DNA of 64,000 nt from Shumkonia mesophila (GCF_026163695.1 NZ_JAOTID010000005.1:186001-250000), one strand, 5' to 3'. Positions 35,953-47,606 are shown, counted from the first letter of the stretch. The notes: generated by a model not told the origin, from the sequence alone. A program made the numbers and translations.

Positions 35953-36249
35953 ATGACCAGGCGCTGCGAGCTGACCGGCAAGGGTGTGCAGACCGGCAAC
36001 AACGTCAGCCATGCCAAGAACCGGACCCGGCGTCGTTTCCTGCCCAACCTGCAGGAGACCTCGGTGTGGAGCGACAGCCTTCAGAAGGCCGTGCGGCTGC
36101 GGGTTTCGACCTATGCGCTGCGCACCATCGAGAAGCGGGGCGGCATCGACGGCTATCTGATCACGGCGCGCGACAAGACCCTGGCCCCCGAGTTCAAGCG
36201 CCTGAAGAAGCAGGTCCAGGCCGCCGCCGAGAAGCGCGCCGACGCCTGA
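35953..36249 (+). CDS. rpmB: 50S ribosomal protein L28
   Basis: L28 is a large-subunit ribosomal protein. The 98-residue product starts [20 protein letters not shown] and continues with the basic [12 protein letters not shown], the standard alphaproteobacterial L28 pattern. The ATG at 35953 fits the family start. It stands alone between a strong promoter and a terminator; no rpmG (L33) follows. Confidence 0.96.
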   Translation: MTRRCELTGKGVQTGNNVSHAKNRTRRRFLPNLQETSVWSDSLQKAVRLRVSTYALRTIEKRGGIDGYLITARDKTLAPEFKRLKKQVQAAAEKRADA

Positions 36250-36275
36250 CCGCTCCTTCCTTCGAGACCCCGGCC

Positions 36276-36300
36276 AAGGCCCGCGCGAGCGGGCCTTTCG
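36276..36300 (+). terminator. Intrinsic terminator of rpmB
   Basis: AAGGCCCGC (36276-36284) pairs with GCGGGCCTT (36289-36297) around GCGA, followed by TCGTTT. It lies 27 bases after the rpmB stop. Confidence 0.8.
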
Positions 36301-36398
36301 TTTGCGCGGGCGATTCTCCGATGGGGCCGGGCGCCGATCGGTGCGCCCCCTGGCGCACTTTGCGATCGCCTGGACGCGGCGGAACACCCCCACCCCAA

Positions 36399-36471
36399 CC
36401 CTCCCCCGTTAAGGGGGAGGGGGAAGAAGGCGGTGCCGGGGCGGAAACTCCCTCCCCCCTTGCGGGGGAGG
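36399..36471. repeat. Twin copies of a CCCTCCCCC/GGGGGAGGG palindrome
   Basis: The same nine-base inverted repeat occurs twice: CCCTCCCCC (36399-36407) with GGGGGAGGG (36413-36421), and CCCTCCCCC (36450-36458) with GGGGGAGGG (36463-36471), with loops GTTAA and TTGC. Flanks also contain shorter partial copies (CCCACCCC; TAGGGAGGGG). It looks like a dispersed intergenic palindromic element of the REP kind. It fills the space between the rpmB terminator and the convergent gene at 36525. Confidence 0.7.
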
Positions 36472-36524
36472 GTAGGGAGGGGGGGCCTCGAAGGGCGGAA
36501 CGGTTCCGTCGGATCGCAAACCGC

Positions 36525-37544
36525 CTAGCGTGGGCCGTGGGCCTGGCGCTGGGCTTGCGCGCAGGCGCCGGCGGGGTCGGCTTTCCATAGGGCCGAGGCC
36601 CGCGCCGCCGGGCCTTGCCGCTCGCCCGCCGTCGCCGCCAGGGCGGCCAGCCAGTTCGCCTCCAGGTCCGCAAGGTCGGCGCCGAACGCCTCGCGGAACG
36701 GCCGCTCCCGGCCCTGGGACAGCGCCTGCAGCCGCTTCAGCCCCGCGATGCCATGGGTGCGAAAGAGATGGCCGCCGAACGATTCCGTCTCGGCGTACGC
36801 CGCGTGCTGTTTGGCGCGGTCGAAAACCGTGACCTGGCCTCCGGCCGCCAGCTTCATGCCCCAGGCCTCGTGGTCCGGCCCCAGGCCGGCCAGCGGGACC
36901 AGGGCCTTGGCCTCGATCAGCGCCCGCACCCAGTCGTCGCCGTCGAGGCCGCAGCGCGGGAAGGTGAGGGGATTGCCGACCTGCGCCTCGGCCAGGGTTC
37001 CCATCAGGTTGCGGATCAGCTTGTCCTTCTGGGGGAACACCGCGCTGGTCAGCTTGTGTGCCATCATCTGCGGCGTCTCGGCGAAGCCGAAGACGCGAAC
37101 GACGCGGACCCGCCGGCCGTTGGCGGTGTCCCAGTAGAAGACGCTGGAATAGGCGCCCCGGCGCGGGGCGTCGAAGACGACGGCGATCTTGCCCAGGCGG
37201 TCCGTCGCGCAATCGGCCGACCAGAAGGCGAGAACGCGCCCCAGCAGGGCCTCGGCCTGGCCGGCCAGTCGCCCGAGGTCGCCTTGCGACAGCGTGCCGG
37301 TGGCGTCGCTGACGACCAGGTGCGGGGTGTCGATGGCGGCCCGCGCCGCCGGCCCCGGCCCGCCGGCCGCGATGCCCGCCGCCAGCATCGCCATCGCCAG
37401 GACCCGCCCGATCGTCGAGCGGCCGCCGGCCGGGCCGCGCCCCCGGAAATGACGAGATTCCGGTTTTGGCGATTGCGGCCAACCCGTTGAAAACAAAGAG
37501 AGATTGGCCGATACGCAGAAAAAAACCTCGTCATTTCTCGTCAT
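36525..37544 (-). CDS. Exported protein of unknown function, peptidase-like
   Basis: The frame encodes up to 339 residues. A hydrophobic signal-like segment (VLAMAMLAAGIAAGG) lies about 48 residues in and ends with an ARA cleavage-like site, so the true start is probably downstream of ATG 37544 (for example near 37394). The mature part has FDAPRRGAYSSVFYW, a HKLTSAVF stretch and a long Ala/Leu-rich C-terminal tail, somewhat like MA-type peptidase-associated proteins, but no HExxH zinc motif is visible. Location outside the cytoplasm is likely; function is unknown. The lower-GC insert begins upstream of it. Confidence 0.65.
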   Translation of the reverse strand: MTRNDEVFFCVSANLSLFSTGWPQSPKPESRHFRGRGPAGGRSTIGRVLAMAMLAAGIAAGGPGPAARAAIDTPHLVVSDATGTLSQGDLGRLAGQAEALLGRVLAFWSADCATDRLGKIAVVFDAPRRGAYSSVFYWDTANGRRVRVVRVFGFAETPQMMAHKLTSAVFPQKDKLIRNLMGTLAEAQVGNPLTFPRCGLDGDDWVRALIEAKALVPLAGLGPDHEAWGMKLAAGGQVTVFDRAKQHAAYAETESFGGHLFRTHGIAGLKRLQALSQGRERPFREAFGADLADLEANWLAALAATAGERQGPAARASALWKADPAGACAQAQRQAHGPR

Positions 37545-37946
37545 TTTGCCAATTTCGCCTTTGATTTCAGAACCTTAAGGGACCTCGACGGGGGCCGGTC
37601 CGGCGGCGGAAAACCATGCCATCGCGCCGGGAGCCCGCGCCGCGCCCACCGCTTCCTTTTCCCATCGGATAAAGTAAAATAGGAATATACACCAATTCTC
37701 AGGAATTTGCAACAGAAATCGGGAGCCTGACGGTCGGGGAGGCCGCACACGGAGACGGCCGCCATGGGACAGGAGCGATAACTCGCGCTTCCATTCTGGT
37801 GCGACCGAATGGGGCCGAAAGGGGGCGGTCTGCCATGGAGCACAGGAACGCCGAACAGGGCGTTTGTGCAGGGGGGGGCTCCTCCAAACGAAGGTTTTCC
37901 ATGACAAGTCATGGTCGACAGCGTCCGCCTAGGCACAGTAAGGTGC
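37545..37946. other. Intergenic region at the left edge of the accessory insert
   Basis: These 402 bases contain no ORF I can support. The left end carries a short direct repeat (TCGTCATTT twice at 37529-37546) and G+C falls toward the right. No tRNA or clear attachment site was seen. Confidence 0.5.
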
Positions 37947-39326
37947 CTAGAGCTTTGCAGGGCGGCTATGCTCGTTTTCCCTATGCTCCATATACTTCGG
38001 CGTTGTCGAAATTCTGGGGTAACTTGCTTCGGGGTGCTCCCGGATCAAAGAGCAAACCGTATCATACAGTCCGCCAAGTCGCTCCACGTTGAGCATATCC
38101 TGTGCGATATTCCGGAAAACGCGGGCAAAGGGTTCATTTTTATAGGACCGGAAAAGCTGATTTAGCTTTACGCTGGCGCCGAGGTTTATACCTGTCAGTC
38201 CCAGCGACAAAGAAAATTGCAAACCACTTTCCGTCGACACAGCGTATTTTCTCATAAGGCGAGCGCACGATTGATCTAGGTATTTTAGAATGCCGTTGAT
38301 TTCCTTTACCTTATCCGCCGCTGATAGATGATCGAGATTGTGGAAGATCGTCCGGCAATCCTGGAATTCGCTCGCACTGCGCATTGAAAGAGCGAGATCA
38401 ATAGACTGTCTGGGATTGTCCGTCTTCGATATTAAATAGGCAGTGAAAAAGGGCAGACGCATCGCAAAGTTAGCCCGTCCGCTCGGCTCAAGAATGGAAG
38501 ATAGTGTCTTTTGCGAATTCGCCTTCAGCGTTTCGAGCAGGTTGATCACCCGTGAGGGATAATCGATCCGACAACAGCTCTCGCAAAAGGCGTCGCGAAG
38601 AGGCGCCAAGTAAGCATCAGCCCCTTCCATATGCGCGACCGCATTATAAAAATGCGACCGCTCGGCGGCCCAACCGAAACCAAATAGTATGCGGTTCAAC
38701 GCGCTTCTATAATCGATACCCGCATATTGCGGGTTGTTCGATGAGAGTGCGTGTACGAAATCTTTGATATCCGTGATGTCCGAGCGCTTAGCAACGCGAA
38801 AGGCTGGCTGGTGATCCGTTCCAGTGGCTACGAGCTCGCAATCGGTTTCCTCGTTGCGGAAAACGGTATCTATTGACGTCTCATAAGGTGCGTTTTTTGG
38901 GTCTTCTACCAAGAAGGAAAGCGTTAGATATTCGCTTGAAACAAAAACGTCCCATCGCAACTGTGGATCGATCCGGAGAGCCTCGAAAAAACTGACGACA
39001 TCACCAGCCGGTTTGGACCCCTCGAATGAAAAGGTCATGCTTCGCGCAAATGTTGCTGCGTCTGTTGCGAGCGCTGCATAGGTAGGCTGATCTATCTTGA
39101 TGAATTCGATGAAGTCGAAGTTTTCAAACCTTCCCGAGCGAAACTTTTTCTTGTAGTCATCGACTCCTATTAGTTTGTCGCTGAACAATATCGCCGTAAT
39201 GAGCTTTTCGAGGCAGAGAATGTCGTTATCGATGTTATTTAGATTCATCGTTCGGCTGATGCCAGTAATGCGCTCCACACCGCTCAGCGTGGCGTTATCA
39301 ATTAAAATGCGACGATTGGTGCTCAT
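37947..39326 (-). CDS. Unrecognised 459-residue protein in a lower-GC insert
   Basis: I do not recognise this protein. It starts with ILIDNATLSGVERITG and DNDILCLEKLITAILFSDKL, a pattern of short strands and helices that could be an N-terminal nuclease-like or PIN-like fold, but catalytic acids are not secure. The rest is mostly helical with no signal peptide or membrane segment. Base composition is visibly more A+T rich than neighbouring core genes, suggesting transfer. Its ATG overlaps the TGA of a small upstream ORF (ATGA), so the two are made together. Proximity to an HNH nuclease suggests a defence or mobile role, as inference only. Confidence 0.65.
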   Translation of the reverse strand: MSTNRRILIDNATLSGVERITGISRTMNLNNIDNDILCLEKLITAILFSDKLIGVDDYKKKFRSGRFENFDFIEFIKIDQPTYAALATDAATFARSMTFSFEGSKPAGDVVSFFEALRIDPQLRWDVFVSSEYLTLSFLVEDPKNAPYETSIDTVFRNEETDCELVATGTDHQPAFRVAKRSDITDIKDFVHALSSNNPQYAGIDYRSALNRILFGFGWAAERSHFYNAVAHMEGADAYLAPLRDAFCESCCRIDYPSRVINLLETLKANSQKTLSSILEPSGRANFAMRLPFFTAYLISKTDNPRQSIDLALSMRSASEFQDCRTIFHNLDHLSAADKVKEINGILKYLDQSCARLMRKYAVSTESGLQFSLSLGLTGINLGASVKLNQLFRSYKNEPFARVFRNIAQDMLNVERLGGLYDTVCSLIREHPEASYPRISTTPKYMEHRENEHSRPAKL

Positions 39327-39544
39327 GTGGAAATCCCGCTCAAGCGTACCATGCTAAGTTGACAGATCTGCTTCGTCTCCGTCCAGCCCTCAGATCGTAG
39401 AATCACGGTGATCCAGTGCGCGCCATTGGGACCATGCAAGAAAGCGAGCCAGGGGATGTCGAAAGTCAATGCCGGGTTATCAGCCCGGCCTTTTAGCTTC
39501 TTGTGCAGGGTTAAGCGACGCTTGGCCGACAACCTTGTAGGCAA
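39323..39544 (-). CDS. Small ORF coupled to the 459-residue gene, possibly truncated
   Basis: The frame encodes up to 73 residues with a basic N-terminus (RLSAKRRLTLHKKLKGRA) and a C-terminal part rich in aromatic and hydrophobic residues (IPWLAFLHGPNGAHWITVIL). The first start available after an in-frame TAG is a TTG at 39544 with a poor ribosome binding site. It may therefore be the remnant of a longer gene. The stop overlaps the next ATG by four bases. I recognise no family. Confidence 0.45.
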   Translation of the reverse strand: MPTRLSAKRRLTLHKKLKGRADNPALTFDIPWLAFLHGPNGAHWITVILRSEGWTETKQICQLSMVRLSGIST

Positions 39545-39640
39545 CGTGCTCTAAGACCGAGAACTTGGCCGTCAATTGAGTAACCGTAGTGCGATTTCCG
39601 GGGATGAGTAAGTCGAGCTCGGATAATGCTGTACTAGCAC

Positions 39641-40912
39641 TCAACAACAGTCCTCTTCCGGAACGTCGTTAACCCAGTCGCCCCAGTCGTCGTCATCGAC
39701 CTCTCGCTCGGGCCATGTTGTGCAGTAATAATGGCGCGTTGACAGGCCTTGTAGCGCTGATCCGACCGCCATTCCGGTGCACCGAAGGTGTAGACAATTG
39801 TCCTCGCGCTCGATATGGGCGATCCGCACCACGCTTGCGGCATGTTTGACACCGGAAAGCCAGACCGACCAGGAAGAGTTCGCGACCGCTTCCCAACGGT
39901 CGACTGTGAAGCTGACCCGAACGCGGTTGGCCTGTCGGCGCACCGCACACGCCTGGCCGGGCCCGCTTCTTTCCCGATTGAGTGATTTGAAGGTGTGCCG
40001 TCCCTGAACAAGGATGAGATCACCAGGCTGAACGATACGCCATAAGAAGCCTGGGTCGAGATCATCGCTCAGGTTAAAGATCGTGGTTCGCGCGAAAACC
40101 GCTTCGACAACCTCACGCATATATTCGTAGAGGAGGATTCCGTCTCCACCGACATACATGTAAGGCGCATCGAGGTGCCGCTCGGAAATCTGTCCGTCGG
40201 CATTAACCCAGCCGCGCGCGGCAACACTCAAAAAGCAGCTTTGCTTGGTGAGATCAATTTCGAGCTTCCGTGCCATCTCTAGCACACGTACATGGTTAAA
40301 CCACCACCAGTGATGCGCATCGACTCTCGTTGCGTCGAGAATTGCCTTAGGGTCGAGGTGCCGAACCTCTTCCTCCCATTTTTGCTTGTATGCACGAAGC
40401 TGCGCCTCACCCAGATTTTGCTCCAGAGTTCCCGTGCGGTGCGCCTGCGCGTGATGTTCCAAACATAGCACCGCCAGATTTGCCGCGCTGTGATCGTGGC
40501 TTTTCGCCCAAGGGGCGATATGATGTAGGATGATGGCTCGATCAAACGCGCGGCATACGCAGCATGCCGCGCGGTTTTCCCACAATACCTGCACGAGCGT
40601 ATCGAATGGGATCGGCGGCCGATCGCCGTCGCGAACGGCCGCGATGTCTGCCGTGCTCAATCCCAGTCTGGCCAAAGCATCGTCATCACACTGCTTCAAG
40701 TCCGTCAACGTGAAACCAACCTGCTTGATCTGGTTGGCAAGGTCACTATCGAGGCCGCGCCGCATTAGCGCGGCGACTGTTCGGTTGACCCTCGCATGGT
40801 TGCGGGTGTGATTCGAGGCTCGCTTGGCTTCAGTCGTCACGCCGGTTGCCACCTGTGATATGTTCGATGCCAACTGTTCTACGCACGCTCGTAAGACTGC
40901 TGCAACTATCAA
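39641..40912 (-). CDS. HNH endonuclease-domain protein
   Basis: The protein of up to 423 residues has three parts. The N-terminal part resembles a helix-hairpin-helix or SAM-like DNA-binding region (QVGFTLTDLKQCDDDALARL and LGLSTADIAAVRDGD). The central HNH nuclease reads CCVCRAF, then ILHHIAPWAKSHDH, then LAVLCLEHHAQAH, giving zinc cysteines and catalytic histidines. The long C-terminal domain (about 200 residues) is unassigned and ends in a very acidic DDDDWGDW tail. The first start is TTG 40912; GTG 40840 with CAGGTGG upstream is as likely. Composition and company point to an accessory, perhaps defence, function. Confidence 0.75.
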   Translation of the reverse strand: MIVAAVLRACVEQLASNISQVATGVTTEAKRASNHTRNHARVNRTVAALMRRGLDSDLANQIKQVGFTLTDLKQCDDDALARLGLSTADIAAVRDGDRPPIPFDTLVQVLWENRAACCVCRAFDRAIILHHIAPWAKSHDHSAANLAVLCLEHHAQAHRTGTLEQNLGEAQLRAYKQKWEEEVRHLDPKAILDATRVDAHHWWWFNHVRVLEMARKLEIDLTKQSCFLSVAARGWVNADGQISERHLDAPYMYVGGDGILLYEYMREVVEAVFARTTIFNLSDDLDPGFLWRIVQPGDLILVQGRHTFKSLNRERSGPGQACAVRRQANRVRVSFTVDRWEAVANSSWSVWLSGVKHAASVVRIAHIEREDNCLHLRCTGMAVGSALQGLSTRHYYCTTWPEREVDDDDWGDWVNDVPEEDCC

Positions 40913-41347
40913 AATTCGATCAACTACAGGGCGCGTTATCTGCGAATCTTGGGGCTAGATAAATGTCTGCTTTCGGGCAACGGCAAAGCTGGCTTCAACG
41001 CCCTGCATGGCCGCAAAACAGTCGCGGCGGGCCGGGAGCCGTTTGCGCTTTGAGGCGCGGAACGAGGTAAACGGACGCTGATGCCGGGGAGGCGCTTCGG
41101 CAACGGCTGACCGCGAGCGGAGTTTCCGCCTGATGTGGAACCTTCGCATCGCAGACATGGCCGCAGACGCTCTTGGCGGGCAGGGCCCGGCGCATCGGCC
41201 CCGATAAGCGACCGCTGGGGCGGGAGCAGGCCGTTCCGGACTCCAAGCGATTTTCGCACGATGACCCGCGCGGTCCCTCTTCACGCGCTTCACGGGTTCG
41301 AAGCGAGACGACCTGCGGTCATTCATCATCCGGATGGCACGCGGCCG
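40913..41347. other. Intergenic region between HNH gene and kinase fragment
   Basis: No gene can be supported in these 435 bases. They are GC-rich again, unlike the insert to the left, and may hold the eroded 3' flank of the truncated kinase locus. Short open frames here look random. Confidence 0.45.
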
Positions 41348-41812
41348 CTAAACGCCGGGAGTCTCCGGCGTCGGCCTGTCATCGCCGCTCAAGAGACCGC
41401 CGCGCGGAAACCGGATTGTGACGGCCAGGCCGCCGAGGGCGGAGCGCGAGAAGTCCATGACGCCGCCGTTGACGTCGACCAGGTCGGCGACGATGGAAAG
41501 CCCCAGGCCCCAGCCGGGCATCCTCTCGTCGAGTCGCGTGCCCCGGGTGGAGGCGAGCGCCGCCTGCGCCTCGGACAGGCCCGGTCCGTCGTCCTCCACC
41601 GACAGGACGAGGCCGTCGGCCGCGTCGCCGGCGGCCAGCCTGACCCGGCCGGCGGCCCACTTGCAGGCATTTTCCATCAGGTTGCCCAGGATTTCCTCGA
41701 GGTCCTCGCGCTGGCCACGGAACGCCGCGTCGGGGGCGACGTCGACGGCAATATCCAGGTTCCGTTCGGCAAAAACGCGCGCCAGCGCCGCGGCTATCTC
41801 TAGAAATCCCCC
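41348..41812 (-). pseudogene. Truncated histidine kinase, ATPase domain only
   Basis: The frame reads an HATPase_c domain with N box (EILGNLMENACKWA), G1 box (LSVEDDGPGLSEAQA) and G2 box (GWGLGLSIVADLVDVNGG), ending in FPRGG and a short tail. No start codon gives a whole protein: the sensor, HAMP and phospho-acceptor His parts are missing, and the readable frame runs up against the stop of the next kinase at 41826. It resembles the C-terminus of PhoQ/EnvZ-type kinases. It lies at the edge of the insert at 37.9-40.9 kb, whose arrival may have coincided with the loss. Confidence 0.7.
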
Positions 41813-41825
41813 GGAGGCCCCCCCC

Positions 41826-44702
<2,877 letters not shown>

Positions 44703-44876
44703 GTTATGGTGGATCCCGCGCCGTCGAAGCGATCGAAATAGTAGCAAAGCGCGGCGGCGGGAAAAAGGCACATGCGCTTTCCGGCCGGGCGCGCGGCGGG
44801 GAAGACTGGCGCCGCGGCGGCCGGCGCGCTACTGTCGGGCCCGTTCACCCACCCCTTAAGCCATGGAGAGACAGCC

Positions 44877-45206
44877 TTGCGCATCGCCGACATTCCGTTC
44901 GCCACCACCGAGTGGTCGGCGATCGAGCCCACCGAACACGAGGGCGACACCGGCATGGCCTACTGGCGGACCCGCACCTTCGGCGACATCCGCGTGCGCA
45001 TGGTCGACTACACGCCGGGATATCTCGCCAACCACTGGTGCAGCAAGGGCCACATCCTGCTGTGCCTGGAGGGCGAACTGGAAACCGAGCTGGCCGACGG
45101 CCGTTGGTTCACCCTGACCCCCGGCGTCAGCTATCAGGTGGCCGACGGCGCCGAGCCGCATCGTTCGCGCACCCGCATCGGCGCCAAGCTGTTCATCGTC
45201 GACTGA
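44877..45206 (+). CDS. DHCW-motif cupin-fold protein
   Basis: The 109-residue protein is a single small cupin with ANHWCSKGHILLCLEGEL, the local version of the motif that names the DHCW cupin family, and ends GAKLFIVD as its members do. Function is unknown; one metal or ligand site is likely. The start is a TTG at 44877 with GGAGAG six bases upstream; longer in-frame starts lie in a region unlike the family. Confidence 0.85.
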   Translation: MRIADIPFATTEWSAIEPTEHEGDTGMAYWRTRTFGDIRVRMVDYTPGYLANHWCSKGHILLCLEGELETELADGRWFTLTPGVSYQVADGAEPHRSRTRIGAKLFIVD

Positions 45207-45219
45207 ACCCGCCCGCCGT

Positions 45220-45645
45220 TCAGGATTCAAGCCGGGCGTCCATGGTGATGGGCGCCTTCAGCAGCCGCGAGATCGGGCAGCCGTTCTTGGCCGCCGTCGC
45301 CGCCATCGCGAAGGCTTCGGCGTCGGCGCCCGGGACCTTGCCGCGGGTGTCGAGGTGGATGGCGGTCACCGTCCAGTCGTCTCCGATCTTCTCGAAGGTC
45401 AGCGTCGCCGTGGTCTCGAGCGTCTCGGGCGTGAAGCCGGCGGCCCCCAGCTGGACGGAAAAGGCCATGGTGAAGCAGCCGGCGTGGGCCGCCGCGATCA
45501 GTTCCTCGGGGTTGGTGCCGGAGCCGTCCTTGAAACGGCTGGTGAACGAGTAGGGGGTTTTCGACAGCACGCCGCTGTCGCTGGTGACCGTTCCCTTGCC
45601 GGTTTGCAGATCGCCCTGCCAAACGGCGGATGCCTTGCGCTTCAT
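45220..45645 (-). CDS. OsmC-family peroxiredoxin
   Basis: OsmC proteins reduce organic hydroperoxides with two active cysteines. The 141-residue protein has the first Cys in AAAHAGCFTMAFSVQL and the second in AAKNGCPISRLL, with GTNPEEL preceding as in OsmC. The start ATG at 45645 has AAGGAGG seven bases upstream. It stands alone and convergent to the cupin gene; stress control is likely but no operator was seen. Confidence 0.93.
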   Translation of the reverse strand: MKRKASAVWQGDLQTGKGTVTSDSGVLSKTPYSFTSRFKDGSGTNPEELIAAAHAGCFTMAFSVQLGAAGFTPETLETTATLTFEKIGDDWTVTAIHLDTRGKVPGADAEAFAMAATAAKNGCPISRLLKAPITMDARLES

Positions 45646-45743
45646 CGGGGCTTCCTCCTTTCCCGTCCTGTGGTGACGACAGAGGAGGTAGGCATCGGCC
45701 GCCCGCCGCGCCAGGGGAACCCGGCCTTTTTCCCCGACCGGAC

Positions 45744-46505
45744 CTAGGGTTTCCGCACCGCCGCCAGTTCGCGCCTGGCCGCCGCCGAAAGCAGGCGGGC
45801 GTCGTTGGAAATGGCGACGAAGTCGTAACCCTGGTCGAGCCGCCGGCGGGCCGATTCGCCCGACGGGCAATGGATGCCGACCTTGACGCCCTTGCCCTTG
45901 GCGAGGCGGAAGATGGCGTCGGTGGCCTCGATGACTTCCCTTTCCACCGGCTCGCCCGACGGCTTGTAGCCCAGGCTGATGGCGAGGTCGTTGGGGCCGA
46001 TGTAGACGCCATCCAGCCCGGGCACGGCGACGATCTCGGCCAGGTTGTCGACGGCCTTGCGGGTTTCGATCATGGCCAGCGTGACGATGGTCGAATTGGC
46101 GTGCTCGAAATAGTCGGGGCCGCCGTGCAGCACGCCGCGGGCCGGGCCGAAGCTGCGATAGCCGGCCGGTGCGTACCGGCAGGCGCCGACGAAGCGGAGG
46201 CACTCTTCGGCGGAATTGATCATCGGACAGACGATGCCATAGGCGCCGCCGTCCAGCAGTTTCATGATGGCGGCCGGATCGTTCCAGGGCGCCCGGGCGA
46301 AGGGGGCCGGCGAGCGGGTGGAAACGGCCTGCAGCATTTCGATGGCCTGCTGGAAGCTGATCATGCCGTGCTGGACGTCGACGGTGACGGCGTCGAAGTC
46401 CTCGGCGGCATAGAGTTCGGCGTTGTAGGAATTGGCGATGGTCACCCATGCGGTGACGGCGCCGCGGCCCTCGGCCCAAAGCCGGCGTACCCGATTTTCG
46501 CGCAT
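45744..46505 (-). CDS. HpcH/HpaI-type class II pyruvate aldolase
   Basis: The 253-residue protein belongs to the metal-dependent HpcH/HpaI aldolase family: FDAVTVDVQHGMISF carries the acid/base His, MIETRKAVDNLAEIV includes the metal-binding Glu, and GLDGVYIGPNDLAISLG the second Asp ligand. These enzymes cleave 2-keto-3-deoxy acids such as 2-dehydro-3-deoxyglucarate or 4-hydroxy-2-ketoheptanedioate to pyruvate and an aldehyde. Substrate is not clear. ATG 46505 is used, as the family starts close to MRENRVRRLW. Confidence 0.88.
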   Translation of the reverse strand: MRENRVRRLWAEGRGAVTAWVTIANSYNAELYAAEDFDAVTVDVQHGMISFQQAIEMLQAVSTRSPAPFARAPWNDPAAIMKLLDGGAYGIVCPMINSAEECLRFVGACRYAPAGYRSFGPARGVLHGGPDYFEHANSTIVTLAMIETRKAVDNLAEIVAVPGLDGVYIGPNDLAISLGYKPSGEPVEREVIEATDAIFRLAKGKGVKVGIHCPSGESARRRLDQGYDFVAISNDARLLSAAARRELAAVRKP

Positions 46506-46829
46506 GATGTCGGTATTCCCCCCGTTGATGTGGCGTCGCGCCACGATGTCGCGGCCCAGGCTAGCGCCCGGCAGGGGCGGCGACAAGGGCGGCAGTGGGC
46601 AGGCCCCAAACAGGGCGTCGAACACGTCGCGGTTGCGGCCCGGCGCAGGATTTTCGGAAGAAAGGCTTTTGCGTCCTTGCTTAATGGCGCGCGGTGCCCC
46701 ATATATGCGACGTCGATAGATGGCCGGATGAATTGGCGTTGAGCCGAAATCTTCCTTACCTGAACATGCAGCTTCGACGGCCCGCGATGGCGGGAATGCA
46801 CCACCTCTATTTGTGAAAGGGTTTCCTTT
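46506..46829. other. Shared upstream region of the aldolase and cspA genes
   Basis: These 324 bases separate two divergent starts and hold no supported ORF. The part nearest cspA, about 130 bases, probably forms a long 5' leader, as is usual for cold-shock genes. CCATATATGCG at 46698 could be its -10 region. Confidence 0.45.
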
Positions 46830-47042
46830 ATGACGACGGGAACCGTGAAATGGTTTAATGCCCAGAAGGGTTTCGGTTTCATCGCGCCGGACGGCGGCGG
46901 GAATGATGCCTTCGTCCACATCAGCGCCGTTGAGCGCGCGGGGCTTGGCGATCTGCGCGAAGGTCAGAAGGTGAGCTACGAGCTCGTCTCCGACCGCAAG
47001 AGCGGCAAGATGTCGGCCGACAATCTCAAGGCTCTCGACTGA
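46830..47042 (+). CDS. Cold-shock protein, CspA family
   Basis: The 70-residue protein is one cold-shock domain with [19 protein letters not shown] (RNP1 KGFGFI) and DAFVHIS (RNP2), binding single-stranded RNA or DNA to melt structure in mRNA. GAAAGGGTTT upstream contains the ribosome binding site. A long leader and a strong terminator at 47176 flank it. Which csp paralogue it is cannot be told from this window. Confidence 0.95.
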   Translation: MTTGTVKWFNAQKGFGFIAPDGGGNDAFVHISAVERAGLGDLREGQKVSYELVSDRKSGKMSADNLKALD

Positions 47043-47175
47043 GTGCAACGCCGGCGGCCGCGGAGCTCCGCGACCCCGCCGGCGGCCGCATCGATCCGCC
47101 AAGCCGACCACGGATGAACTGGCGGCTTGAATGGGCGATGCGGCGGCATGCTGCCCGAGAAGGCGCCTGGCGCCT

Positions 47176-47216
47176 GGCCCCGCGCCTCTTCGAGGCAGCG
47201 GGGCCTTTTGCTTTTT
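47176..47216 (+). terminator. Intrinsic terminator downstream of cspA
   Basis: GGCCCCGC (47176-47183) pairs with GCGGGGCC (47198-47205) and an inner stem GCCTC/GAGGC lies within; TTTTGCTTTTT follows. It is about 130 bases after the cspA stop and before the next gene. Confidence 0.8.
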
Positions 47217-47279
47217 CCGGCCGCGGACGGCAGCCTGGCTTGCCGCCGGAAGCCCGTGTCCCAGAAGGAGAAGATCATC

Positions 47280-47585
47280 ATGCGCTACCTTGGCGGACTG
47301 CGCGGCGCCGGCAACCTGACCTGGGGGGACGAAGCGGGGGCCCGGGCCGATTACGACTTCGAGGGTTTCCAGACCGGGCCCGGGCAGGTGATGTGCAGCG
47401 GCGAAATCCGGTTGGCTCCCGATGTCCTGCGCAGCGTGTTCGGCCGCCGGGATGTGCAGCTGGTGACCGACGACGGGCGGCGCCTCAGCCTTCGCTTTTC
47501 CGAACGGCAGCTGGCGGCGGCAAGCGACAGCGCCCATGTGGACGTCGCGGGCGACCTGCCGCCCGCCTCCGAGTGGCGCCACTGA
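47280..47585 (+). CDS. Small hypothetical protein, 101 residues
   Basis: The frame starting at ATG 47280 has an excellent ribosome binding site (AAGGAGAAG, seven bases upstream) and core-like codon use. The product is soluble, beta-rich and starts MRYLGGLRGAGNLTWGDEAG with the acidic/aromatic ARADYDFEGFQTG. I recognise no family. It ends just before the convergent cobT gene. Confidence 0.65.
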   Translation: MRYLGGLRGAGNLTWGDEAGARADYDFEGFQTGPGQVMCSGEIRLAPDVLRSVFGRRDVQLVTDDGRRLSLRFSERQLAAASDSAHVDVAGDLPPASEWRH

Positions 47586-47606
47586 CCCTTGGCTCTTCGC
47601 CGCTGA

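Noticed and set aside
36409-37482. Alternative minus-strand frame of 357 codons beside the exported protein gene.
   Set aside because: It reads through the palindromic repeat and is dominated by Arg/Gly/Pro; the frame at 36525-37544 has a signal-like segment and sensible composition.
40955-41329. 124-codon minus-strand frame between the HNH gene and the kinase remnant.
   Set aside because: Rich in Arg/Pro/Ala with no motif or ribosome binding site; treated as non-coding.
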